This document shows positions 1-12,400 of a stretch of 64,000 nt of DNA, one piece after another (position 1 is the stretch's first letter; each line of letters opens with the position of its first letter). Origin of the DNA: Cladopsammia gracilis (Eukaryota > Cnidaria > Anthozoa > Scleractinia > Dendrophylliidae); contig JAJGOT010000242.1 of assembly GCA_022457155.1 (NCBI GenBank), positions 62,001 through 126,000 of the forward strand. The letters run 5' to 3'. A program made the position numbers and the translations under genes. Under the pieces are notes generated by a model that was given only the letters and a program-made list of their open reading frames with translations, had not been told where the DNA came from and made no database searches.

Positions 1-177
1 TGTCATAGCTGAATTTGTAATTAACAAGATGAAAAATATTTTGGTCTAAGTATTAAAGGGTGCTGCAGGCAATCTGGGAAATTCGTAGACATTAAAAATG
101 AGTGGAAGAAACAACGCACATGACAATTTTGTGAGCTGAAACCACTGCGCACAAAAACTGTGGTCAAGCCATGGGGT

Positions 178-251
178 AATCTCGTTCCCAGAGCCCGCGT
201 TACCCTTGTCCAGCGCTGGACAAGGGTAACGCGGGCTCTGGGAACGAGATT
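178..251. repeat. Perfect 74-bp palindrome, copy A
   Basis: Two 37-bp arms meet at 214/215 with no spacer (centre CCAGC/GCTGG). The arms begin AATCTCGTTCCCAGAGCC. It lies in MARVEL intron 3, about 160 bp from the exon 3 donor. An identical perfect palindrome is in copy B. Confidence 0.95.
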
Positions 252-408
252 GGCCATAGGGAAAAAACGCACTACCACCCGGCACTGACAAAAAACACAA
301 CACAAAAGGAAAGCAGTGATAACAGCAACAGCGAACAACGAACAACAACAACAACAACAACAACGAAAACGTGACGATGACAACAACTAAACAATGTAGT
401 TCTTTTAC

Positions 409-3400
409 CACAGCTGCTAAAGCGTGCTGGTAACGCCACTGCATTCGTTCATCTCTTGATTCATCCAAGTTTTCTTCTTGTAGTTTTGCAATGACTTCAC
501 TCAACAATCCTGATGCAATGGCACACAGTACAGCCCAGATCAGCGAGAACACCATAACCTGGGAGTAAGAAAGAAAACAGCATGAAAAATTATATATAGC
601 ATCAAAAAATGATGACTTCAGTGTTCACCAGGAAGAGAAAATATCTTCTCTTTTAGAAGTCATTGTCTCAAAACGGTCGAAAACGGGTTTGAGCACAAGT
701 CGCACACACAACTGGCTGTGTAACTGTTTGTAATAAAAGTAATCATCATCAGTGTACCCTAAATGTTATGTTCTGCCGTCGTTGTGGCTAAAAATGACAA
801 ATTGTGTGTGTCAGTCGCATAGGCCGGCAGATGGAGAAAACTCAAGACCCTTTAAATTGACCAATCGCCGTTTTCAGCCCATTTCTGACAGACATAACGA
901 CAGACAAACATAATAATGCATATAAGATCAGGAGCTATGGGCTCTTGATAAGATAGGATTACGTATATATTAATCTTATTAGATTCTTCACAATATTTCA
1001 GATATTTTAGGATAATACGAACATTTCGGTATCCCTAAACATTTCCTATGTTAAAAAACCGGTTTGTGTGGGCCTCCTGTGGTCTAAATCTTGAAATCAG
1101 CACCCTGCGGACACCCATTATATGGACGGGAGTTGGCTGTTATATATATAGTACTGTGTTCTATTCACAGTGACGTATTCAAATTCAGTGTCCATGCATT
1201 AATTTGCCAGTAGCCTAACGGCAAAACTTTTTTCCCCTGAAAACAATTGCACAGGAAATTAAATGAACCGAGATTATAAAACTGGAAAGAGGACATCCCT
1301 TGCCCCGAAGAATTTTCAATCAGTTCACCGGTGATAAAATTACCGTAAACTGATAGGAAACACGGAAGTGTTAACAGAATTTGTTTGCATTCCTTTCAAC
1401 TTCATTAGTCCCAGCTGTTAATATTCACGCCGGAACAATTGGACTCTTGTCGAGTGGAGCCGGGTCTGTAGCTTGAACGTTTTGCTGCTGGAACCTTGAA
1501 GGATTATCTTAAATGCAACTGAATCAAAGCATTGTTCGCCAGTTAGGGCGCGAAGAATGACGATGAACACCATTAAGAATTCATTTCTTGGCTGACAACG
1601 ACTACATGTAAATAACTGAGTAAACTGAGATGAAATGTAGTTTATAAGCCCCCGGCTTCTATATAGACTTCCTTGCCATTACCACTTTAAACATTTGATT
1701 TTGTAAATAATTTAGTTAGAATAGTGTATTTTATCTTTAATGTATTATAAATTTCTGTATACTGTTGTTGTATTTGTGGTTAATGGCAAAAATAAACGAA
1801 TGAATTAATGAACTAATTAATTAAATGAAATCGCTTCTTACTAAGGAATCGTGATTTTATACTACAAATTCGCAGTCCAAAGCATCAACACTCTTGTTTA
1901 GGTCAAAGCTACCAACGTTTTTAGCATCATTTTCATATCAAACTTTATTGGGTTAGGATTTTGGGTTCACAAAAGAAGAACCTTTCACTCCTTTTATGGT
2001 CTTTTTCATTGTTTAGGTTTTTGGGCTCTGTTGTTCGTAAAACAATGGCTAGAAAGAACCGACGCGCAAGCCGACCACCGAAGCGTGAAATTCAAAAATC
2101 GTCATTAGTGGTTAGTGGTACAAATCCAACCCTTTAGGGGTGGGAGTGAAGTATAAATTGTGAAGCTAGGAACGATCTAACGGGTGATGGGTGGGGAAAG
2201 GCAGTCTTGTCATTACGCTCACTGCGGCAGCACTGCAACTTGTTGCCTTTCGCGTTGGTCCTAAATGAATTCTAAACTGCAACTTTTTTTACTGGTAACA
2301 TTTTAAACCTGTGTATCTGAGACCAGTGCACTTGGAAGGATTAAAATCTGGTTATGTATAAACAGTTTGGTGTATTTTAGCCGGACAAAGTGGATTATTG
2401 AAATAGAATATTGAAGGGTTTTATAAAAGACGTGAGCAAAGAAATCTCTAAGTTCACCGTTTAGCGATAATAATTACCAGAAACCATATAATAAGCAACT
2501 CAAGTTCAATAAGTTTAAAAACAGAGTATTATATTATATAACAACAATACAATAGTATCTATCAAGCCTTGTTTATCACAACTATATCCTTAAAGCGTAT
2601 TCAAACTTTGCGCGTTATTGAGCTTTTGTTGCAAAGCCTTGGTCTCGCAAACCATCAAATTAAATTAAATTAAATTAAAATTATTTATACAGGGTAACCA
2701 CTTCAGTTATATAACTGCTATCAATGTGGGTCCTGTGAAATAATCAGTTAATTACATGTAATTCATGCAAATCTCATTCTACTCAGGATTTTAAAACGTA
2801 CGTGTCGCCAAACCACGCTAGAGACAAACTTAAGTTAAAAAAAACGTTCAAAAATCCTTTCTAAGTTCAAATTAGAAAAAAAAAACAGAGATGATTCACA
2901 GAAAAGGGCCGAGGCAATTCCACTGAAATGGACAAAGTTGCTAACCCATTCAATCTTTTGATTACCTACGCTTGCCGACTAGTTTGTTTTTCACTATCTT
3001 AGATTTTAATTTACTCAGCAAATCAACAAGCAAACTAGACTACGAGCAGTCTCCTATTTTTCTTTCAGTTAGACGCCCTCGTTCCTCGCGGTTTCGCCGC
3101 TCGTTCGCATGCGCGCTCGCTCGCTCGCTCGCTCGACTAACTAAAAGAAAAATAAGAGCTAGACTGCTCGCGGCTTAGCTTCTTTGGCAATCACTAACTT
3201 AAATAATTACTAGATAACCAAAGTGTACTGCAACTCTGTTAAAAACAGGTTTATATTTACAACGTCGATGAAGCAATTTTGCGAGCGTTAAGTGCGAGGT
3301 TTGTCATATGCGCACGGTCGATGATGACAATGCACCCAGCGCAAGTGACTCACCCACCCCCTGTCGGTTTCTATCCTAGTTTAATGTTTCCCTCACTAGA

Positions 3401-6400
3401 CCTCCGTTGGTTTTAAAAATGTCGTCACCGACAATTGCCGATTGAACGCGATTAAAGGCCGAGCGCTATCAACACAATTAATTCCCTATTGAAAAATTTA
3501 TTGTATTTCATAGCAGCCAAAGGGTGCCAATTTCAAACGCTTTTTACAACGAGTAACTTCCCATCATATTCAAAACATCAACAAACTACCACAAAAAATT
3601 GTGGTAGAAAGACAGTCTTTCACGGGGTGAAATTGACTGAGCTTTTGTTCAGGCCGAAAACAAGTCGCTGTAATATACCGAGTAAGGCGGGTTCTACTAA
3701 GTAGTCTTCGTGTTTTGGTCTTATTAAGGCCCCGTCCACACGTATCCGGATATTTTTGAATCCGCAACTTTTTTGTTGCGGATTGGCCTTCCGTCCACAC
3801 GTATCCGGCGAATTCGGCTCACGAATCTGCAACTTTTTGAATTCGCTCTCCAGAGTGGAAATTTTTGAATACGCTACGAGTACGGCATCGTGTGGACGGT
3901 CGAATCCGGATATTTTTGAATACGCTGACGTAACAGTATCAGATCCAGTTTTTAACAGCGCGAATATTCAACATGACCGACCGAAATGTTATCGCTTCAC
4001 TTCTACATGGACTTATTTCTAGTCTAATAACGTGTTTACAGTTGAACTTTGATTTGGACTTGGCCTTTTCGTATGCTTTTTTGACAACATTTCAAGAGGA
4101 GCCCTGGCTGCTAGAGCGAATTCGGATACGTGTGGACGGGCAAATACGATTCGAATACGCTACGTGTGGACGCGAATATTTTCTAATCCGCAACAAAAAA
4201 GTTGCGGATTCAAAAATATCCGGATACGTGTGGACGGGGCCTAATATGTCCCGCCAGTCTCCTAAGTAAAATGTAATTGGCAAGGAGATAAAATCATCCC
4301 GCTTACGAAACAACCAGTTCTGTAAGATAGGAAATTATATTATGTGCCCCGCCACAGATAGAATTCCACCACCCACCACCTTTTAAAGCTCGCTTTTTCA
4401 CCTTGTAGTGACATGAACAGCAGTTCATAATAACATCAGTTGTTGTTTGCCAGGTTGGCGCGTTACAAAGAAGTTTATAGATTAGAACCAGCTAAGAATT
4501 ACTGATGTGCAGAGTTTAATATGTAATTTATAGTAGTTCAGTGTTTGTAAACCTTATTTCATTCCAGTTATAATCCCCATCTCCCAACCCTACTAAACCC
4601 CTTCCGAAGAAACGCAAGAAGACTTCTTGATAGGATTTTAATTACTGCATGCTTATTCTTTTAAAAATGATTGAGCAAATTTACCCTACTTGGTCGACCA
4701 ATATGGCTTGCGTCCTTTTGAGAGGCGTCAAAAGCATCCAATCACGTGATCAGTCTCAAATAATTTTCTAACATGATTTGAATAAAGTCCTTGGGCCGTA
4801 TTCACGAAATCCTACCTAAGATATATCTTAAGATATAACTAAAGAGAAAATTTAGGAGCTTCCTAAGATATGTCCTAAGTGCTATTCACGAACGATATCT
4901 TATGACCATCCTAAGGTAAGCGTAACTTAGCAGTCTCCTAAGTTTAATGGTCGCGGGCAGTTATCGATTAGTAAAAGTAAACCAATCAGAGATAGTTTAT
5001 ATGGCGCGCTCTTATGAATAATAATTTATGGAAATTACATGACTGAATATTTTGTATTGTGTAAATTGTTGTTACAGTGACAATACAATAACTTTTATTT
5101 CATCTCGAATTTAAGTTAGCAAAACTGATAATATCTTCGTTCATGGTCAGTAGCCAAAGCAACAAACAAATCCATCATCATTTAATAAGGTCTACTTCGA
5201 TATTTCTTGTACAAGGGCTCATTTTCACGAAAAAATTAAAGGAAATATAACTCTGCAACGAGAAAGAAATGTGAAACCCGTTAATGACACGTGCGTGTTG
5301 TTTGACATTACTAGAAAATATTTCATCTTACTTAGGAAAGCAATATAATGCTTTGAAATGTTTATCCAATCGGTAACTATTGTGATACACAATAATCACG
5401 CTGAAAATCAACGTAAAACTCAACAATCGAATTTAGCCCCCGTCAGGACATGTTTTAATAAGTTAGGAGGTCAATTTTGATCTCCTAAGTTTAGGAGAAA
5501 AATTAAGACATATCTTAAGTTAGGCGGTCTTCGTGAATACCAGTTAAGACATGTCTTAAAAAGTTAGGAAGTCCTAAGTTTAGGAGACTGAAAATAAGAC
5601 ATGTCTTAAAATAGGAGGTCTTCATGAATACCAGTTATCTCCTGGGTTATATCTAAGGAGTCTCTTTGGACTTAGGATGCTTTCGTGAATACGGCCCCTT
5701 AATTTGATTGAACGACAATATTTACTTAAAGTAAAATTGCAGTAGAACACGTACGCATCTCTTAGGCGACAATATAGTTATTATTTCAGTCGAATCCGTA
5801 AGGGATTATTACTATAGCGAGCAACACCCAACATTTTTGTTTTTTACTTACTTAACTTAAACAACGGCAGGGAAGTGTTTCTTTAGAAAAATCCAAATCC
5901 GGATTTCGTTTTCTAAACACCAGATCGATTTTGCTTTCTTCACTATAATCCAAAAACAGACTTTAAATCCTTATGAAACACAACAGAGAATTAAAAATAA
6001 ACATACGACGGATCTGAAAAGAATACGCACAGCCAGCGTTAACTCTAATCATATAGCATTACCAACTTCTCTGTGGAGTCTGCCTTTTATTCCATCATTT
6101 TATCCCTTTTAAACCATTGCTTTTTTGGAAACGAAGACTCGAAATGATCAAATGTTTCATGAAAATTGGTAGATTTTTACGAATATATTCTTGGAATCTT
6201 TCCTTTAACGGCTTCATAAAAAATCATTTTATCATTTTTTAATAATAAAAATGTTTTGCATAAAAAAGAAAATGTTTACATGATTGGAGGATTTCTCTCC
6301 GAGGACGGCTTTTAAAGTCCTTTGCATAACAAAATACGTCCAGTACGACAATGAAGCCATGCGTTGCATTGAAGACAGCAAAGACGCACAATAACACTCC

Positions 6401-9400
6401 TCTCGCTCTACATAATTTCCAAACCAATTTATCAACGCTATATTTCATGGTTTGTGTTCTCTTAACTTTGACTGCTTGAAACTTGTCACAGTGCTTCTTT
6501 TGCGTGTTAGCACATTTTTAAATTAAAAATTCATTTTAAAAATGTCATATTTCTCTGCACTATTTGGCGGACACTCTGTCATCGAAAACCAACACGTAAA
6601 AGCTTCTCAGTTTCACAGTCGGCTGTCAATTTGATAATTGCTCCACTGAAACACGTTTTTAACATTTACATATTAATAACTGTAGACGTAGAAATGTTCA
6701 TAGTACATGTGAAAGCCGGATACCAGCGTTCTGCATTGTATTGTCAAAGTGAATCGAAACAGGATTGAAGGTAAGTTCTTCATTAAAATAGCCATTTATT
6801 TTACACAGTGTTTAAACGTACGCAAGTCCAACCCAAAATCTAGACCTATACTGAATAGCAACAAACGTTTTTGGACTAATATATGAAGAAAAGATTCTCT
6901 ACTGAAAATTATATTATTTCTCAACGACCCTGATAACAACGAATCAAAGCTTGACATGGGATTTGAAAAGGAGATACAAAATTGCTGCTTCTCGACTCAT
7001 TGCCATTTTTCCTCTTTAAATACGATGTTTTCACGAAGCAGTTTAGAGAATCCTGGCAGTTTGGCGATGGCAAGTATTAGCCTCGACATACAATAGGTTC
7101 CTGACTGTGGCGAACCATACACCAAGAGAGTTCGAAGGGCGCAAAGATTCACAGCGAAGCCCAACGAAAGAAAATGGGAAATTCTTTGTTGAGTAATGAG
7201 GCATAAATATATAACTTCATACGGTATTTCTGTAAATAACAAATTAAAGACTAAATGCTATCCATTTTACATTAATCATTTACGCTCTTTTGTAAATGTG
7301 CTTTAGGCGCAAGCTTTATGCGTTATTCGAGTTAACGAGTCTTCACGCAACGCGAAATTTGTCTGTAAAGAAAACACGCTATTTTGCCGGATGATTCTTT
7401 ACGAAAAAGTTAAAGATGCGAAACTTCGTTTTCTTTTATGCTGTGTCTTCGTACTGTCTCGAATGACCAAACGAGCTGCCTATTAATGCGATACACTGGA
7501 CGAAAAAATGGATTTACTCAAGTTTGCACATTGAGCAAATATGTAGCAAATTTGGGCCTCTAAATTTGAACCAAATTTGCACTTGGTGTAAAGTGAATGT
7601 AAACATACATCTTTGCTCACGTGCAAATTGTGTGCAAATGTGGTGTAAATATTCATCTGCGCAAAAATTTACTATATCTTTGCTACCCCAAGCAAATTTC
7701 ATATTTGCTCATCTTTGCCATGCCAAGCAAACATAAAGAAAATGTGGAATTTACTAGCTTTGCTTTCTTTGCAAATAAAGTGCAAACATCAAGTTTTGAT
7801 TTGCTGCAAAGATGAGCAAAGTTGTGCAAATGTCATCTTTACTACATGTTTACTACTGTTTTGCCACCCATGTAAATCCATTTTTTCGTCCAGTGATAGT
7901 AACACAGCAGCAAAGGCAGGAGACATGCATACTCGCTGCATTCAAACACGTAGGGTATTCATTTGAGATTAAATAATTTACACAACGCCGGAGATAATCA
8001 GTTGCAGAATTAGCAGGTGTTTAAAGTATCCCAAGGAATCATCGTGTTAATAAACTTTCTTATGCAAAAACATAACAAAAACATGTTGTTATCAGTAAAA
8101 ATGGTCATTTGGGAAAGTTCTACTTGATAATCCGACTTGAAAACAAAAGGAATGTGCTTTTGTTAAAGTGAGCAAATTGTGTATACAACAAACATATGCG
8201 CTGCTATCTATATTTTTTGCTGGGTACAATAAGGCTACTCCATTTTATTCACAGAACACAAGTTGCAGCATTTACTTTGACTAGATACTTTTTAATATGC
8301 TCACGTACGAGCGCGGCTTCACCTTTCGACACGGTTTTGTCAGCCGTTTGCAAGATTAAATGATGTACCTCTTTGAATGAAATTATCCTTTTATCGTGAA
8401 AGTAAATTGTCATTTTGAAAAGGACACAGAGCTTCTAGTCGAAGCTCATATTTACGGAGTGAAATTGACTGAGCTTTTGCCTTTTCAGGCGGAAAACAAG
8501 TCGCTGTAATATATACCGAGTAAGGCGGGTTCTACTGAGCAGTCTTCCTGTTTTGGTCTCATTAATATGTCCTGCCAGTCTCCTTAATAAAATGTAATTG
8601 ACAAAGGAGCTAAAATCACCCCCCTTAAGAAAGAACCAGTTCAATATTATGCACCCTCACAGATAAAATTCCACCACCTTAATTGTTTTTAAAGGTCGGT
8701 TTTTCACCTAAAGTTTTTGCCGGGCTGGCGCCTTTCAAGCATTGTTGGCTTGTGTCCTTTTGAAAGACGTCAAAAGCATCCACGCAATCACGTGATCAGT
8801 CTCAAATAATTTTTAAACATTATTTGAGTAAAGTTCTTAAGTAACAATGCGTGTATGAACTAGGCAATGCTCTATTGTTCCGCGGCATTTCGCTTTCCCC
8901 ACATAAGATCGTTTAGGTCTTTTTTACTGAGAATGCATCAAGCTATGGACAACATGTTTTTTAAATAAAATGTACTGGAACTTTATTTTAAAGTGATGTT
9001 TCTTTTGTGCTACAAGATTTCATCCAATCGTGAAACTCCAAAACAATGGCCAAGAAAGGCTTCTAATTTTACATGTTTCCCACATAGAATTTTGGTTGCA
9101 TTAAAACTCAGGATGGTTTTCGCTCAAAGGGAATCAATTAGTAAACTAGAGAGATGGTTAAGTTATGGTAGATTTTCACGTTTTAGCCAATGACCTTTCT
9201 GCATTCCTTGTCGTTAGGTTACCTAGTTCTTACTAGGACCATTACTTAATTTGTATTGCACGATAATATGCTTGAAATAAAATTGCAATAGAACAAGTGC
9301 TAATCTCTCAGGCGACAATATAAACGTTATTTCAGTCGAATTCATAAGGCATAAATATAGCAAGCGACACCCAACATTTTCATATTTTTACTAACTAAAA

Positions 9401-12400
9401 CAACGGCAGGGAAGTGTTTCTTTAGAAAAATCCAAATCCGGATTCCGTTTTCTAAAAACCCGAATTTGATGGCATTTTCTCTTGATGGCATACACGATGA
9501 TCTAGTTTTATTAATGTCTTTGAAATCGAATTCGAGTTTAGCCAGAAACAAAACGTTTCCCAACAAAATCTAATAGCAATTTTTCCATAATATTTCACCC
9601 TAAAATAGCTAAGTAATCACTTTCTTTAAAAATATTGTTCAATTCAAACACAGCAGTAGTGAAAATACATCAACTTCCAAGAGCGCTTCCTACCGATTAT
9701 TACTCGGCAAACGTGCACTGACGAGAAATTCACGGTAAATAAAGAATGCTAAGTCACCTATAATGAAACAACTTACTGCAGTTGTATTAGTTGTACACAC
9801 GAATAATACAGAAGAAGTATCAAGAATTCTGATTTTTTTATTTTATTTTATGCTGTTTTATTTTTACGGATGCGGATCATATAACGCTGATGTACTTCAA
9901 AGTAGAATGTTGGAAATCGATTTTGAAGAACAATAACAACAACCTTATATACTCTTGACTCATAATAATTCCCAAAATTAAACCTCAATCAGTTAATGCA
10001 AAGATCCAAATTTGCATTTTAGAGCAGAGGGGAGGCTATCATGTGCATAATGAAGTCATTTAAGCAGGACTTGCAAATATAAATACAGAGAAACTGATCA
10101 GCGCCAGTCTTACATATGACAAACATTCCTGTTTTGCTTGTTTATGATCTTCATGGTTGAAGCTGCTGTTTTCTTTCAACAGATTCCAACATGAAACTGC
10201 ATCGTACATTTAACACGTTGTTACTTTTGGGCATTGTTTGTGGAGGCATTTATGGGCTACAGGTATAGTTTAGCGGTAATTCGTTATGACGGTCGACCTG
10301 GGTCTCTCGCCTTTCAATATAGCGTAATACTTAGTATATATAGATAGGCTGAGCCTAACAGCGTCGCTCTCTGAACAAGCTTAACTAAGGTGAAAGGTCG
10401 GAAGTACAAGAATTAAGATTGACCAGATTGACGACCGGGCTATTTTTGAAGTTTAGCAATTCTCTAAAACAGTATTACGCGACCGTCTGCACAGTACACA
10501 TTTAGACCGTACAAAAGTTCACAAAAACAACTTTTTCTCCGTCTAGAATAACTAGTACGACTACTTTCCGAATTAAATTTACTTGTTGCTTGTCAAAAAT
10601 TGCCCGAGAAACTGATTTGGAAATCAAAATTGCAAAAATACACAAACATATTTGCATAAGGCGACGACAGTGAAGATAGAACTAATATATATATAGATAG
10701 GCAGAGCCTAACAGCGAAGCACTATGAACAAGCTTAACTAAGGTGAAACTTAACTAAGGTGAAAGGTCGGAAGCACAAGAATTAAGATTGACGACCGGGC
10801 TATTTTTCAATTTTAGCAATTCTCAAAAAACAGTATTACCCGAGACCGTAGAAAAGTTCACAAAAACAACTTTTCTCCGTCTAGAATTACAGGTACGACT
10901 ACTTTCCGAATAAAATACAGTTTTTGTTTGCCAAAAATTGCCCGAGAAACTGATTTGGAAATCAAAATTGCAAAAATACACAAACATATTTGCATATTAA
11001 AGGAGAAGCGTACCCTGGGTGCCAGAGGTTTTTATTTTTTAGTGAAAACGGCGAGTTTGAGCGGCGAAGCCGCGACAACGAGGCGCAACGCGCCGAGAAA
11101 AAATAAAAACCTCTGGGCACTCGAGTACACAACCTCATTTCCATGCGATTTGTGGATCGGATATCTCACCAAACCGGTTTTAATCCTTGGGGACCAACGC
11201 GTGCCTGTTTGTTTACATTAAATCTGGTGACAATATTCCGCGGTCGAGACAGAAATATTAAATCAAATCCACTCAGTGGAAAAGATACATCGATGACATT
11301 TTTTCACTGTAGAGTGTTGAGAAAAAGTGGAGACAGAAGATTTTATTGTCCTTGCAAACAAACATTAATCTCGGACAAAGAAGTAAACTTTCTGGATACA
11401 ACCGTTTTCAAAGGCGAGAGATTTAACAAACAAAGAATCCTTGATATCCGCACGCAATTAATCCAGTACACTTATTTCTCTTCCTGTCACCTACCGGTGG
11501 TCAGCGAAATCGTTCAGCGAGAATACCTGCAAATCCAAAGCACGCCACCGTGCTAGAGATAAAAATAAAATAGAGATAACAATTTTCCTCGTTCAAACAA
11601 AACTCTAAAGGTCACACTCCACGATAACACGAATTAATAAGTCGTGTCTGGCCTGTTAACACCTCTTTTCAAGACATCCTTGCGCTGAATAGATTTCAAC
11701 AGCGCTTCTTTCTGAACTGGCTTGAGTTCTCTGATATTTGAAAATTTGGATACTACAGAGTAATCCACAGCGTTTCTTAAAGGTCGCAAAAAGCCGCAAT
11801 CTCTATCTACGTCCGTCATTGTTGTTTGTGTGGCTTCACTTTGGGAAACCGGTTTTTCACGCGCCCGTGGCGAATTGTTTTGGTCCAGCCAATCGAAGTT
11901 GCTGTTGCATCATTAACTCCCGGTAGAGTCTGGAAACAAGTAGGAGTAACCAATCAGCGACCTAGTTCAGATTCTGAACTAGATCCTCGCATGGAAATGA
12001 GGTTTATATTCGAGTGACCAGAGGTCCGTCTCGCGGCTTCTTCTAACCGTTTATGCGGTTAATTTTACTCATGATATTCAGAGAACGGACCTCTGGATCC
12101 AGGGTGGGAGAAGCGAGTAAAGACAGAAAATCTAAGTCTTGTTTTGTTTACATAAAATCGCTTTTCAATCTATGTAATGAATGAACAAGCACATAAAATT
12201 GGAGAACACAATCTTCTTTCGAAAAATTTTATTCAAATCTTCATTAGTTTATGTTTAAAAGTAAAACACGTACGATTTACAGCGCATCAAGGCAAAGCTG
12301 TCCTCGATGAAATTCAAGATAACAGCACGACTTAATTTGAGCACGTTTCATAAACATGTCTCCAAAACACAAAAGAAAAGTCAATCAAAAATTGATATCA

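Larger units (their letters stand above)
3630..5925. repeat. Internal direct duplication, left copy
   Basis: Segments at 3630-3727, 4242-4792 and 5698-5925 match 8457-9465 in order and orientation. The gaps in the match are the two inserted elements at 3728-4241 and 4793-5697, plus some divergent sequence. Confidence 0.8.
1940..9470. other. Copy-A-specific 7.5 kb block, transposon rich
   Basis: Copy B has an unrelated 1 kb here (about 30215-31220). No gene was recognised. The block holds an internal direct duplication (about 3630-5925 and 8457-9465) and elements at 3728-4241, 4793-5697 and 7494-7895. I see nothing in 1940-3030, 5930-7490 or 7900-8450 beyond AT-rich noncoding DNA. Whether A gained the block or B lost it cannot be told from this window. 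Confidence 0.7.

Noticed and set aside
46..555. 169-codon minus-strand frame covering MARVEL exon 3
   Set aside because: Only 409-558 is exon. The rest reads through the intron, including a (GTT)n tract and the palindrome.
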